Of a DNA stretch of 64,000 nt, positions 9,373 through 19,219 are shown in pieces. The position numbers and the translations under genes are program-made. Position 1 is the stretch's first letter. The number at the start of each line of letters is the position of its first letter. Source of the DNA: Deltaproteobacteria bacterium (lineage in GTDB: Bacteria; Myxococcota_A; Polyangia; Polyangiales; Polyangiaceae); contig QJWJ01000438.1 of NCBI GenBank assembly GCA_003235365.1, positions 1 to 64,000 on the forward strand, read 5' to 3'. Under the pieces are notes generated by a model. That model was given only the letters and a program-made list of their open reading frames with translations, searched no databases and had not been told where the DNA came from.

Positions 9373-9882
9373 CTGTGCTGGGTGAGCTGAGCGAGCAGGT
9401 GGGCGAGTTGAGCAGGGCTAGCAGGACGAATTTCGGCGAAGCGCCTTGGATTCCGTGTGCGTCAAGTCAGCCCCAACGGCTGAGGCCGAGGCGTATTCAG
9501 GGCGGCGAGGCAGAGCGAGCCGAGTCTAAACGCAACGCCTGGCGGCGCGTCGGGAAAAGATGCTTTGGCCTTGACCGAGTTTGCACCACATGCAAGCTTT
9601 GGCGTTTGGTGCCGCAGGGGCGCCACGTCCGCCGAAAGTCTTCACCCTGCTTCGAACTTGGTGCCACGTGAATCCAGACACGTGGTCGTCAGGGCGAATG
9701 GTGTGACCTCCGGGTACCTCGTTGACGAGGTAAGCCAACGGAGCTCGAAATAGGCCCATGAGGAGCGGAGGGTCCAGACTGCCGAAACCCCAATCGGGGT
9801 TCATCGCGTGCCGTTGTCGATTGTTCGATTCACCCTCGTCCGGCGGGGATCGACGGCGAACGTGGTCGGCGTAGCCCTCAGG
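9373..9882. other. Intergenic gap, about 510 nt
   Basis: The gap lies between divergent genes. ORFs on both strands conflict and none shows a domain. It should hold the promoters of the kinase-FGE gene and the hypothetical gene, but I see no strong sigma70 match. The short hairpin at 9786-9801 is the only clear structure. Confidence 0.4.
9786..9801. terminator. Small perfect hairpin in intergenic DNA
   Basis: AACCCC-AATC-GGGGTT is a 6-bp stem with a 4-nt loop. It is not followed by a U tract and lies upstream, not downstream, of both flanking genes, so its role is uncertain. Confidence 0.25.
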
Positions 9883-10467
9883 ATGACAGAAATGGACTCG
9901 ATAGTTGATACATTCAAGCGCCAGGCACGAGAGCTTCGGCGCCAGGTACGCTCCGGAGACGATGGTGCCCTTTCCTTGCTGCGGCGCGAGCCCGCGCTCC
10001 GCGGGCTGGATGCCCCGCAGTTGACCGAACAGCTGCGCCTGCGTCATTGCCTGGCAGCGGTCAGCCGTCGCGCGGGTTTGCGCGGCTGGTCACACTTGAC
10101 GGCGTTGCTTTCCGACAAGCGCGCTACCGACTTCAATGCGTTGTTCTATCCAGATCGGCGCGCCGCGCACTGGAACATCTGGTTCGCGACGTACGAGGAA
10201 GCCCACGCGGTTCGTGTCGATCACGGCGGTTACCTATTGCCCTATCGCCACCAGTTCTTCGTGTGCGAGGGCGACTTCATCCGTGAGTTGGGGGTCGACC
10301 CTGACCAACCTGCGTGGGGTCGCATCGGTCGCGATTGGGTCGAACCCGGCGACTATGACGCGCGCCATCACTTGCTCGGTGAGTGGTTGAGGGCTGCGGC
10401 GGGGCGTCATCAGGACTTGGGGGCTGAGCACGCACCGGCCGAAGGAGGTGGCAATCAGGTTTGTTGA
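9883..10467 (+). CDS. Hypothetical protein with ankyrin-associated-type N-terminal helical region
   Basis: Translation from the ATG at 9883 gives 194 aa (the track ORF opens earlier, at 9808). The first 75 residues (KRQARELRRQVRSGDD...LRHCLAAVSRRAGLRGWSHL) match the pattern often found ahead of ankyrin or glyoxalase-like domains in large bacterial genomes: an 'A-x-x-LR' helix, then 'L-x-x-A-Q/R-x-x-A-R-x-x-GF/LxxW'. The remainder (FNALFYPDRRAAHWNIWFATYEEAHAV...HQFFVCEGDFIRELGVDPD) has no family I recognise. It looks soluble and cytoplasmic. No operon partner is evident. Confidence 0.65.
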   Translation: MTEMDSIVDTFKRQARELRRQVRSGDDGALSLLRREPALRGLDAPQLTEQLRLRHCLAAVSRRAGLRGWSHLTALLSDKRATDFNALFYPDRRAAHWNIWFATYEEAHAVRVDHGGYLLPYRHQFFVCEGDFIRELGVDPDQPAWGRIGRDWVEPGDYDARHHLLGEWLRAAAGRHQDLGAEHAPAEGGGNQVC

Positions 10468-10587
10468 CCCGACAAATCAAACTACGCGGCGATTCCCCAT
10501 GGCCTCACGACTGGGGCTTGGGGGAGTTGCCTGCCGTCTCGCGCTCGCTGTCCCTCTGCCCCGCGAGCTCAGCGGCCGGTGCATCCC

Positions 10588-11457
10588 TCAGTAGAACGTC
10601 CGCATCTCTTCGGGAAACGCTTGATAGACCAACTCGCCCGGTTCGAAGAGGGCGTCGAGGATTTCGCAACGAATCGGGTCCTGGTCGTCATCGCACTGCT
10701 CGTATGCCAATCGTAGCGTATCGAGGGTGACATCGAAGGCGGGCACAGGTCGCAGTGCGTCCGATTCGAGGGCGCCAGTGAAGAACTCGTCTCCAGCGAT
10801 GGGGATTTCGGTCGAGTGGCACAACGCACACACCGTGCCGCCGTTGTGCTCGAGATGCGCCGTGATCTGTGCGTCCGTGACGTTCTCGGTGATGGGAAAC
10901 GGGATCTCTGCCTTCACCGACCGACTCACGGAAGTGAGCTGGCTCAGCTCCAGCATGTCTCTGCCGACACCGGCTGGTACTACGGACAGGATCAGTGCCT
11001 CGCCGGAAAAGATGAACACTCGGGGATTGGACGTCCCCTGAGCTGGTTGTGCACTGAACGGACTGGCTGTGGGAAAGACCCGCAAGGGGCGGGCGAGACT
11101 CTGCACGAGACACGCGATGCTCACCGGTTTCGGCAACGCATTGATCAATTCGATGGCTGCTCGCATCGTCTGGGGGTCGTTGGAAACGCCGTCTGGGGCG
11201 GCACAGCGCGACCCAAGGTCGTCTTCTGTCTCGGTCAGCGGCGGTCCGTCACCACCGGGTCGCTCGATGTTGGGCGCCTCGGATTGTGTCGTCGGAGAAC
11301 TTGGCGAGGCCCCTTCTGCGGTGGACTCTGAAGTCTCGGTCTCGTCGTGTTCCGTACCGCCTGCCTCACCCGAACCGGAACACGCGGCGACGGCGAGGAG
11401 TGCAGTGACAGTGGCCGCGGTGGTCCGTGTGCGAACGGCTTTCAAGGTCGACGGCAT
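10588..11457 (-). CDS. Lipoprotein with a single CxxCH motif
   Basis: The protein is 289 aa. The signal peptide ends in AVAAC (lipobox) and is followed by an acidic Ser/Thr/Glu-rich linker. Residues about 85-180 form a region without recognised homology. A VCALCHS motif in the C-terminal third has the CxxCH signature of covalent haem attachment. A distal Met ligand is not obvious, so a cytochrome c function is possible but unproven; the same pattern occurs in other secreted proteins by chance. It is divergent from the HAD gene across 188 nt. Confidence 0.65.
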   Translation of the reverse strand: MPSTLKAVRTRTTAATVTALLAVAACSGSGEAGGTEHDETETSESTAEGASPSSPTTQSEAPNIERPGGDGPPLTETEDDLGSRCAAPDGVSNDPQTMRAAIELINALPKPVSIACLVQSLARPLRVFPTASPFSAQPAQGTSNPRVFIFSGEALILSVVPAGVGRDMLELSQLTSVSRSVKAEIPFPITENVTDAQITAHLEHNGGTVCALCHSTEIPIAGDEFFTGALESDALRPVPAFDVTLDTLRLAYEQCDDDQDPIRCEILDALFEPGELVYQAFPEEMRTFY

Positions 11458-11645
11458 CGGTGTGTACGAGGAGCTTAGCGCTCAACGCCGCGACTGAGTC
11501 GCGCTTTGTCTGCAGGCGCGGGTGCAAGCGTTCGCAGTTGCGCGCAGTCGTTGCGTGAAATACAACAGCGGCGGTACGTGCAGTCTGACGCAGCCGAGTT
11601 GCCCCTGAGCGCGCTTCACCCACCGGATAACCCCCGCCTCATTCG

Positions 11646-12383
11646 ATGTCCCGGCCGCGCGCAGTCATTTTCGATCTCGATGACACCCTGCTGAGCTTCT
11701 CCGTCGGTCAGGAGGATCTGTGGCTTCGCGTGGTGCAGGAGCATCGTGATTCGTTGACGCCAGTGTCGCCGCACGAACTGGTCGGGGTCATCGAACAGCA
11801 GGTGATCCCGACCTACTGGGGTGACGAGGCGCGGGCCATTTGGGGACGCCACAACATGTTCGAAGCGCGTCGCCAAGTGGTGGCTGCGGCGTTTGACGTT
11901 CTGGGGGTTGCCGTCGAAACCTCAGTGGTCCAGTCGATCGCCGACGCGTACACGCGTGCCAAGGAGGATGCCGTGGCGCCCATCGAGGACGCACTCGACG
12001 TGTTGTCGGTTCTCGACGAGCGTGGCGTGTCGTTGGGTCTGATCACCAACGGCAGTTCGGAGTTTCAGCGGCGCAAGCTCGTCAATCACAACCTCGAGAA
12101 GCGCTTCCACGCGATCCTCATCGAAGGCGAGTGGGGTGTCGGGAAGCCCGATCCGAGCATCTTCCAAGAGGCGCTCAACCGCTTGGATTGTCGCGCCGAA
12201 GAGGTCTGGATGGTGGGGGACAACTTTGCTGCGGACATCGAGGGTGCCGGCGCTGTCGGCATATCGGGGATCTGGGTTCACCACGGACGGCCTTTGCCAA
12301 ACGCTCGTCGCGTTGAGCCACTGGCGTGTATCGACCACGTGCGGCAGTTGGCGCGGCTGCTCGGTGGCAATGAACGTGGGTGA
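11646..12383 (+). CDS. HAD-superfamily hydrolase, subfamily IA-like
   Basis: The protein is 245 aa with an ATG start. All four HAD motifs are visible: FDLDDTLL with the nucleophile Asp near residue 10, LGLITNGSS (motif II), VGKPDPSIF with the Lys (motif III) and MVGDNFAADIEGA (motif IV). A helical cap (about residues 20-90) lies between motifs I and II. It should be a cytoplasmic phosphatase acting on a small phosphorylated metabolite. The substrate cannot be read from the sequence; YjjG-like nucleotidase or phosphoglycolate phosphatase-like activities are typical of the group. Confidence 0.9.
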   Translation: MSRPRAVIFDLDDTLLSFSVGQEDLWLRVVQEHRDSLTPVSPHELVGVIEQQVIPTYWGDEARAIWGRHNMFEARRQVVAAAFDVLGVAVETSVVQSIADAYTRAKEDAVAPIEDALDVLSVLDERGVSLGLITNGSSEFQRRKLVNHNLEKRFHAILIEGEWGVGKPDPSIFQEALNRLDCRAEEVWMVGDNFAADIEGAGAVGISGIWVHHGRPLPNARRVEPLACIDHVRQLARLLGGNERG

Positions 12384-12916
12384 TAGCGTGGAGTGGGAGC
12401 CCGCTGCGTGTGGTTCGGTTCGGCTTCAGAGCGCGGTATGCCATTGACGCGCTGCGCGAACAGCGCGGTGAAGCATCGCGGGCGGCACGCGGTTTCTCGA
12501 GACCCAGTTGGGCGGTTACTGTCGCACCTGTTCTACCTTACGTATCCGTGTGCGCGCGGCGCATTCTGATGCGGTGCAAGAATCGCTTTGTGGGAGTTTT
12601 CACAAAAGGGACATCGGCGATCGGAGCGTCTCCTATGACACCAACGTCCTTGTCGACACTCACGGCTCGTCATCCAAATAGAGACAACCCTTGAGGAATG
12701 ACGGTGGATGTCGCACGGTTCACATCTGGCACGTATGTTGCGAAGGTTCGGTTCGAGTGCAATGGCTCACCTGCCGGCGCAAGAGTATTCACTTCTGTTG
12801 GCAACATCGTGAAAACTGAGACACGTAGTGGCCACTATTCGTCAAGCACCTGTTACAATCGCTTCGTGCGATTGCCCTTGACCCACGTCGACCTCGACCC
12901 AAGAACCGCATCCCCC
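12384..12916. other. Intergenic gap, about 530 nt
   Basis: The GC content looks lower than in the neighbours. The longer ORF in the track (from 12698) runs through it, but its first 73 codons lack any domain, and the better start for that gene is at 12917. A TACAAT hexamer at 12855-12860 is a candidate -10 element. Confidence 0.4.
12855..12860 (+). promoter_or_regulatory. Candidate -10 element
   Basis: TACAAT lies 57 nt before the preferred ATG of the coiled-coil protein. No good -35 hexamer stands at 16-18 nt, so this is weak. It would fit the choice of 12917 over the upstream start at 12698. Confidence 0.25.
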
Positions 12917-13339
12917 ATGGCCCAGTCCGTTCGCAAGCTCGTTGACGACGAAGTTCCCGACTGGTTTGACGCCACGCCGGAGATTGTCTCCAACGGTGCG
13001 CCGTCGCTGTCGGTGTTGGCGTGTGTGCTGGCGGCCGAGCGCAACAAGGCATTGGAGACGATTGATGAGCAGCGACGCGCGATCCTGGCCATGCACGAGC
13101 GGTGTGGGATGTACAAGGCCGAGCTCGACGCACTGAAGAGTGTGATGGCAGAGATCGACGACGACAGTGAAGCCCGGGCCGAGCAGCTTGCGGCGCTGCA
13201 TGTGGCGGTTGACAACGCCGAGGAACGCGCTCGCATCAATGCCGAACACGCGCAACGCTTTGAGGCTCAGGTACAGGTCCTACTCGAAGAAGTGGAGCGA
13301 CTGCGTCGCGCGAGCGTTCCCGCCACTCGTGGGTGTTAG
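12917..13339 (+). CDS. Small coiled-coil hypothetical protein
   Basis: The ATG at 12917 gives 140 aa (MAQSVRKLVDDEVPDWFD...); the track ORF begins 219 nt earlier in sequence without domain content. Residues about 35-130 form a long helix rich in Ala, Glu and Arg with heptad spacing (ALETIDEQRRAILAMHERC...ERARINAEHAQRFEAQVQVLLEEVERLR), so a parallel coiled coil is likely. There is no signal peptide or TM segment. Function is unknown and no neighbour suggests a partner. Confidence 0.6.
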   Translation: MAQSVRKLVDDEVPDWFDATPEIVSNGAPSLSVLACVLAAERNKALETIDEQRRAILAMHERCGMYKAELDALKSVMAEIDDDSEARAEQLAALHVAVDNAEERARINAEHAQRFEAQVQVLLEEVERLRRASVPATRGC

Positions 13340-13767
13340 TGGTCCCCACGGTCGCATCGCGACCGACGTGCCTCACTTTGAACGAGGAGCGCTGAAGAGC
13401 TCGATCGATGTCTCGCGGGCAATGCATCGGGCGCCGTTGGCTGCTCGCACTGGGTGACGAGTGCCGCCGGAGTGAGCCGTGTTCCGCCTCCAGTGCTCGT
13501 AGCCCGTATTGGCTGGAGGGCGAGCCCGGTTCGCGTCCGAACCTCGGACGGCTCGATGGGTGACCGGACTTCGTGTGGACGATTGCGGCTTCGGAACTGC
13601 TTGGGGCCGACGTGATTCCGGCTCGTTTCGCGGTTTGGTCTCGGTGCGCCTCGTCGAAGGCCCCGCCATCTGCGCGCGTGTGCAGCCAATGAACGCATTG
13701 ACTGCGCGGCTTGCCGAAGATCTCGATGGCGATGGATTCGAGCAATCCGATTGAGGATACTGAATGA
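13340..13767. other. Intergenic gap, about 430 nt
   Basis: An 81-codon plus-strand ORF (13509-13754) ends 13 nt before the histidine kinase start. A long minus-strand ORF covers the same DNA. Neither has a recognisable domain or good start context, so I call neither. The kinase promoter should lie here. Confidence 0.35.
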
Positions 13768-16161
13768 ATGAGGGAGGGCTCGGCAAGTAGCGTCAGCGCG
13801 GCTTTCGCGTCAGCGCCCGACTATGGTGGGGTTCTCGATGCATTGGCCGTGGGAGTCGTGGTGCACGCTCCGTCGTTGAGGATCGTGTACACCAACGGCA
13901 CAGCTGCCGCCTTGCTCGGGGTGGAAGTGGCGGATGCGGTGACCCGAGATGTTGCCGACCCACGCTGGGTCGTGATCCATCCTGACGGGACGGCTGTGAG
14001 CCCGGATGAGGTTCCGGCCTCGGTCGCGCTCGCAACACGCCAGCCGGTGCGTGGAATGATCCTCGGTGTCAAGCAACCGGACGGCGTGACGACGTGGCTC
14101 ACCGTGGACGGCGTTCCGTTGCTCGACGAAAGGGGGAACGTCGAGTTCGTTGCCGTGACCATTTCGGACATCACGCGCGATCTGGTCGCCCGCATGCAGC
14201 TGGAGCGCGAAAGTGATCTCTTGGGGAGAACCGTTGCAGAACGGGATGCCGCGTTGGCCCGTGCGGTCGAGGCGTTGGATTCGTCGGAAGCCCGCTACCG
14301 CGCGGTGCTTCGAGCGATGTCCGAGGGGGTTGCCGTTCATTCCGTGGACGGCGGCATCTTGTTCGCCAATCCGGCTGCACAGCGGATACTCGGCTTGACC
14401 GTCGAACAGATGCAAGGGCGGCATCCGGTCGATCCCCAGTGGCGCCTGACGGATGCCCAAGGTGGCCCTCTGCCGCCGGAGTGCATTCCGTCAGAGATCA
14501 CGCGACGCACCGGGGCGCCCCAGCGGAACGTCGTGCTTGGTGTGCAACGGGGAGGGTCGGGGGCGCACGCGTGGCTGTCAGTCAGTACCGATCCGATCGG
14601 ACCGGCTACCGAGGTCAAGAAGGAGGGTCGCTTCTCAGTCGTTGCCACGTTTACGGACATCACCGCGGAGCGAAACGCGCTGGCAGAGGCACGGCACGCC
14701 CGTGATCACCTGCGCGACATCGCCGCTGCGTTGCCGGGCGTGGTCATGGAGTATCTGGTGACGAAGCACGGTGAGTTGCGATTTAGCTACGTGTCCGAGC
14801 CAGCGGAGCTCTACTTTGGCGTTCTCCCCGAGACGATCATTCGCGATAGCGCCGCCGTACTCGGGAGTGTTCACATCGACGACCGCGACGAGTTGCTCGC
14901 TCGTTTGCGAGGTCCGACGGACTCCGGGGTGCAGGCTGACTTCCGGGTAGTCAATCCGGATGGGAACATCCGATACCTCCGGTTGGGTGCGGGGCCACCG
15001 ACGCTGGTGCCCGATGGTGTATTGGTGCGTTCCGTTGCGTTGGATGTGACAGGGCAACGAATTCTGGAGGAACGCGTACGCGAAGCGCAGCGGCGGGAAG
15101 CGATAGGTACGCTCGCTGCGGGCATGGCCCACAACTTCAACAACATGCTTGCGGTCATCGTGCCCAGCTTGGAGATGGCGCGATCCGAGGCACCGGCAGA
15201 CATTGCACAAGAGCTGGACGACGCGTGCTCGGCTGCGCATGCCGCGTCAGAGCTCGTGCGGCAGTTGATGCAGTTGGTGCGGCGCGGCGCGGCCGGAGCC
15301 ATGGTTCAGGTCGACGTTTCAACCTTGCTGATGGAGGTGAGCCAGCTTTGTCGACGCACCTTCGATGCATCGATTGACGTCCGTTGCAGCACGCCGGCGG
15401 AGCCGTGCATCGTGCTGGCGCGTCGCGCCGAACTTCAACAGGTCCTCGTCAACATGTGCATCAACGCGCGCGACGCGCTCGAGTCGCGACCCGCGCCGCG
15501 TCTCGAATTGCGTGCGAGCCGGGAGGGAGAGCAGATCGCAATCGAGGTCTCCGACAACGGCTTGGGCATGTCAACTGAGGTTCAGCGCCACCTGGGTGAG
15601 CCGTTCTTCACGACCAAGGCGCCAGGGCGGGGTACGGGTTTGGGGTTGGCCACAGCCTTCGGCATCGTGAGCGAACTGCGCGGCACTCTCGAATGTCATT
15701 CCACGCTGGGTGTCGGCACGCGTTTCGTGCTCAGGCTGCCCTGCCAGGCAGCGCTCGATGGGGCGCGACCTTCGAAAAAGCCGGAAGCGATACGTTCCGC
15801 TGAGGTAAAGGTATTGCTCATCGACGATGAGGCCCTGGTCCGCAGCACGTTGACCCGAGCACTCGAGCGCGCCTCGGCGCAGGTGTTGTGTGCGGCGGAT
15901 GGTGAGAAGGGGTTGGAGCTTCTGCGTCAGCACTCAGACGTCGGGATGGTGTTGCTCGATCTGGCCATGCCCGGCCTGAACGGGACCGAAGTATTGCGTC
16001 GCTTGCGCGAGTTCAATCGAGATGTCCCCGTGTACCTGATCACCGGCTTCGTTCCCGAGGCGCTCGACACGTCGGGGTTCGACGGTGTGCTCACGAAACC
16101 GCTCGATTTCGATCGCGTTCGGGCGCTCCTTGCGAAGCACGCCCGACAGCCCGATGCATGA
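13768..16161 (+). CDS. Soluble hybrid sensor histidine kinase with three PAS domains and a receiver
   Basis: The protein is 797 aa with no TM helix. Two PAS domains (about 20-140 and 175-300) look like an internal duplication, sharing DPxWxxxxxxGxxxxPxxxPxxxAxxTxxPxRxxxLGVxxxxG. A third PAS fold (about 315-425) precedes the DHp helix with phospho-acceptor His in GMAHNFNNML. The ATPase domain has N in NMCINARDAL, G1 in DNGLGMS and GRGTGLGLATAFG. A C-terminal receiver (about 675-795) has IDDE, Asp in VLLDLAMPG and Lys in TKPLD. There is no DNA-binding output; phosphotransfer to an unlinked regulator is expected. A GGGCG...CGCCC hairpin follows the stop. Confidence 0.93.
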   Translation: MREGSASSVSAAFASAPDYGGVLDALAVGVVVHAPSLRIVYTNGTAAALLGVEVADAVTRDVADPRWVVIHPDGTAVSPDEVPASVALATRQPVRGMILGVKQPDGVTTWLTVDGVPLLDERGNVEFVAVTISDITRDLVARMQLERESDLLGRTVAERDAALARAVEALDSSEARYRAVLRAMSEGVAVHSVDGGILFANPAAQRILGLTVEQMQGRHPVDPQWRLTDAQGGPLPPECIPSEITRRTGAPQRNVVLGVQRGGSGAHAWLSVSTDPIGPATEVKKEGRFSVVATFTDITAERNALAEARHARDHLRDIAAALPGVVMEYLVTKHGELRFSYVSEPAELYFGVLPETIIRDSAAVLGSVHIDDRDELLARLRGPTDSGVQADFRVVNPDGNIRYLRLGAGPPTLVPDGVLVRSVALDVTGQRILEERVREAQRREAIGTLAAGMAHNFNNMLAVIVPSLEMARSEAPADIAQELDDACSAAHAASELVRQLMQLVRRGAAGAMVQVDVSTLLMEVSQLCRRTFDASIDVRCSTPAEPCIVLARRAELQQVLVNMCINARDALESRPAPRLELRASREGEQIAIEVSDNGLGMSTEVQRHLGEPFFTTKAPGRGTGLGLATAFGIVSELRGTLECHSTLGVGTRFVLRLPCQAALDGARPSKKPEAIRSAEVKVLLIDDEALVRSTLTRALERASAQVLCAADGEKGLELLRQHSDVGMVLLDLAMPGLNGTEVLRRLREFNRDVPVYLITGFVPEALDTSGFDGVLTKPLDFDRVRALLAKHARQPDA

Positions 16162-16173
16162 AACGAATCCGCT

Positions 16174-16189
16174 GGGCGCGGTTACGCCC
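16174..16189. terminator. Hairpin after the PAS kinase gene
   Basis: GGGCG-CGGTTA-CGCCC lies 13 nt past the stop and is followed by the T-rich GCTCTTCTTC, consistent with a modest intrinsic terminator for the plus-strand gene. Confidence 0.5.
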
Positions 16190-16217
16190 GCTCTTCTTCG
16201 CTCGGATGTCGGTTTCT

Positions 16218-16249
16218 GAGTACTGAATTCGCCGAGTATTGAATTCGTC
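16218..16249. repeat. Tandem 16-bp duplication
   Basis: GAGTACTGAATTCGCC is followed directly by GAGTATTGAATTCGTC, with two mismatches in 16. The second copy reaches into the stop codon of the convergent TPR gene. It looks like a local slippage duplication. Confidence 0.6.
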
Positions 16250-19085
16250 AGTCGCCCAGGATCTCTTCAAAGGCGCGATCGACGTCGTCATCGTTCGAGC
16301 GCGGACGCCCCGAGGGCGTTCGCAACTTGCGATCGGACAGTTGCTCGGCGCGCGCCTTGGCATCGCGAAAGTCGTGCTGACGGCGAAGCACTTGCCGCAT
16401 GTAGTAAACGGCTTGGTCGATTTGCCCGAGCTGCTCCGACGCGTGGGCCAGGTCGTAGTAGATCGTGACTTCCTGCTCGCTGGTCCGTTGGGATGCGTTC
16501 AGGGCGCGTGTGTAGGACTTCGTCGCTTTGTCCCACATGCTTTGCTCGGCATAGATGAGGCCCATCGCCGCGTAGCAATTGCACTCGAAGCGCGGGTCTT
16601 GGGCAGCGAGTTCGAGCTCCTCGATCGCGTCGTCGAGAAGGTGCATGTCCTTGTACGCCAAGCCGAGATCGTAGTGACTGGCCGCGTCGTTCTCTGCGAC
16701 CGTGTCTTTGACCGAGTGCTTGAAGCGGTCGAACAGATCGTCCACGTCGACGCCGGGCGTCGGTTGTCCGCCGCTGGCGGGATGCATGGATTCGCGAACG
16801 GCGTTTTCCAATTCGTTCAGCGAGGTGCGCAAGTCCGCGGACAGGCTGTCGCTCGGCCGCAGCAACTTCCCCGCGTGAAGCTTGTTGTTCGAGTCGCGCG
16901 CAGAGGAACTGTCGGCCATCGCCTCTTCGAGCTCCGTCTGGGCGTCGAGCAGCAACGGATGCGACGGATACAGCGCCAGCTGGGCATCGAGCAGGCGTTT
17001 GGCTTCGCTGAACATGCCGCGGGCTGAGAAGAATTCGACCTCTTCGAGGGCGTCCTCCAATGACGGGCGGGCGGACGCGCCGCTACTTTCGGGCCCGGGT
17101 GGGCCACTCGGAGGCGGCGGCAACACCTCCGTGGACATCGCTGGTGGAACGGAGGATTCGGTGGCTTCGGGCGCCGGAACGGACATGGCGTTGCGCGCCG
17201 GAACGGACGATTGCCCGGCGCTGAACCGCTCGAAGGAGCCGTCGTTCAGCTCCGGATACTCGGAAAGCAGCTCGCGAACCATCTCCTCGGCTGGATTGCA
17301 GTCGGGTTCCTCGTCGAGGATGTTCTGAAGGACGGCTAGGGCGTGGTCGGGTCTCTCGAACTCGTTGTAGACCTCGGCCATCAGTAACATCTGTTCGATG
17401 GCACCGTCGCGATCGCCAATGTCCGTGTACAGGTCCCTGAGCATCTCTCGGAGCTCAATCGACTTGGGGTCGAATTCCAGCGCGTTGAGTGTGGTTTCGA
17501 TGCCTTTGTGGAAGAGCGAAAGGCTGCGATAGGTTTGCGCGTCGGCCAGCGCTCGGGCGCTGTTCTCGTACACTTCGTCGAGGTTCTTCAGGATGCTGCG
17601 ACCGCTGCTCGACGGCACTTCGCCCGGCGTGGTGGCCCGCTCCAGGGCGGCGCCCGTGTTGGGGCCGGAGGTAGTCGCGGACATCGCGGCCGGTGGGGGA
17701 GCAGGGGCCGTCGCGCGCTCACGCGGCGGCGGCGCAGGCGCACGCTTGGGCGGGTAGGACGGCATCGCCGGTGGCAATGACCCACCCGGACTGGAGGGTC
17801 GGTGCGCCGGCGGTGGAGCGTGCGGCGATGAGCTACCCAAGCGTGCTCGTCCAATGGCGGCAACACTGGGACGAGCCAAGGGCGGTGGCGACGCGGCGCC
17901 CGAGCTGCTCGGTGGCGGGTGCGGAGGCGCCACCGAGGTCATGCTCGGTCGCGACTGGGGTGCCGGCGGCGGACCGGGGATCGACTGGTGCGACCCTGGT
18001 GCTTCGCTTTGCGGCAGCGGCGGCGGGCGCGAACTGACGAGCTCCAGTCGCGGTGGCGCAACGCTTCGCGCCGGCTTGGGCGGCGGCGTCGAATGCATTT
18101 GCTTTGCGGCAGGCGCCGACGACGACGGCGGCTGCGCGGGAACGTGGCTGCCCCCGGGGACGCCCAGCTTGTGCAAGGCCTGGACCTGCTCGTCCTGGGG
18201 AGCGACGGCTTCGAGCTGCTCCAGCGTCTCCTTGAAAACCGACGCGTTGCCCTGCTCGTGAGCGACGCGGCACAGCTCTTTCTTCACCTCGACGGATCGC
18301 TCGGGGTGACCGATCAGCTCGAACGCTTGTGCGAGCAGGTCGAGGGTCTCGATGTCGTTGGGTGTTGCCTGGAAGCTGATCTGTAGGCGCGACAGCGCCT
18401 GCATTCCCTCTGCCTCAGTGCCCTTGGCCAGGTATAGCTTTGCGGCCAATTTCGCCCGTTTCGGATCGGGCTTGATGTGCAGCATCCGCTCGACGACCCG
18501 CAACGCGTCGTCGGGCTGCTCGGCGGCGAGCAAGAGGCTGGTCGCTGAGGAAAACGAGCGCAGCGCATCGTCGACCTTACCGACTCGGTAGAAGCCCTCG
18601 GCGAGCCTCAGGTGCGGCAGCGGGACGTTGGGCCCGACCTCGGTCATGCGTAGAAACAGGCGCAGGGCATCGTCGTCGCGTTGCGATTCTCGCAGCCGAT
18701 TGGCTTCGTCGTCGAGAATGCGTAGCGCGTCGTTGACGAGACCGAGCGTCAAGTACAGCTCGGTGAGGCGGTCGACGACGTGAGCGTATTGATCGATCAG
18801 CGAGGGCTCGTGCTGGTGGATCAGCTCCCGCACCTGCTTGTACACCGCGATTGCCTTGAGGCTCGCGCCCTGACCGGCATAGTGCTCACCCGCCCTGTCG
18901 TACGTGTGGATGGCTCCAGCGAAGTTGTGCGCGCGGGCCTGAACATCTCCTACCCGCAACAAGACGCGCGTGTCCGCGGGGTTGATCGCGAGCAGTTTTG
19001 CGTACTCTTCCAGGGCCCGGTCGTACTGTTGTTGTTCGACCAAGAGTTGGGCGTTCTGCAGAGTGTTGTTGGGATCCAAGGCCAA
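16248..19085 (-). CDS. Large tetratricopeptide-repeat scaffold protein
   Basis: The protein is 945 aa. The only in-frame start after an upstream TGA is the TTG at 19085. TPR-type helices occupy about 1-290 (LLVEQQQYDRALEEYAKLLAINPADTRVLLRVGDV...), about 510-640 and about 690-900 (YDLGLAYKDMHLLDDAIEELELAAQDP...). They are separated by long Pro/Ser/Ala-rich disordered linkers (about 300-500 and 640-690). No signal peptide or catalytic domain is present, so it should be a cytoplasmic assembly scaffold. TPR proteins of this design are common in myxobacteria; the partners are unknown. It is divergent from tldD across 134 nt. Confidence 0.88.
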   Translation of the reverse strand: MALDPNNTLQNAQLLVEQQQYDRALEEYAKLLAINPADTRVLLRVGDVQARAHNFAGAIHTYDRAGEHYAGQGASLKAIAVYKQVRELIHQHEPSLIDQYAHVVDRLTELYLTLGLVNDALRILDDEANRLRESQRDDDALRLFLRMTEVGPNVPLPHLRLAEGFYRVGKVDDALRSFSSATSLLLAAEQPDDALRVVERMLHIKPDPKRAKLAAKLYLAKGTEAEGMQALSRLQISFQATPNDIETLDLLAQAFELIGHPERSVEVKKELCRVAHEQGNASVFKETLEQLEAVAPQDEQVQALHKLGVPGGSHVPAQPPSSSAPAAKQMHSTPPPKPARSVAPPRLELVSSRPPPLPQSEAPGSHQSIPGPPPAPQSRPSMTSVAPPHPPPSSSGAASPPPLARPSVAAIGRARLGSSSPHAPPPAHRPSSPGGSLPPAMPSYPPKRAPAPPPRERATAPAPPPAAMSATTSGPNTGAALERATTPGEVPSSSGRSILKNLDEVYENSARALADAQTYRSLSLFHKGIETTLNALEFDPKSIELREMLRDLYTDIGDRDGAIEQMLLMAEVYNEFERPDHALAVLQNILDEEPDCNPAEEMVRELLSEYPELNDGSFERFSAGQSSVPARNAMSVPAPEATESSVPPAMSTEVLPPPPSGPPGPESSGASARPSLEDALEEVEFFSARGMFSEAKRLLDAQLALYPSHPLLLDAQTELEEAMADSSSARDSNNKLHAGKLLRPSDSLSADLRTSLNELENAVRESMHPASGGQPTPGVDVDDLFDRFKHSVKDTVAENDAASHYDLGLAYKDMHLLDDAIEELELAAQDPRFECNCYAAMGLIYAEQSMWDKATKSYTRALNASQRTSEQEVTIYYDLAHASEQLGQIDQAVYYMRQVLRRQHDFRDAKARAEQLSDRKLRTPSGRPRSNDDDVDRAFEEILGD

Positions 19086-19219
19086 AGCGCCTCACGTCGA
19101 AGGGCGCCCACGGGCGCACCGGGTATTTAGGGGGCTTGGAGGCCTTCGGTCAAGCTAACGGCGGCCTCGAACCGCCAAAGTCATTGCCAAATGGGGCAGC
19201 GTTGCCCAAGGTGGTCGAG

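Noticed and set aside
13509-13754. 81-codon ORF just before the PAS kinase
   Set aside because: No recognisable content, and a long conflicting ORF lies on the other strand; not enough to call a gene.
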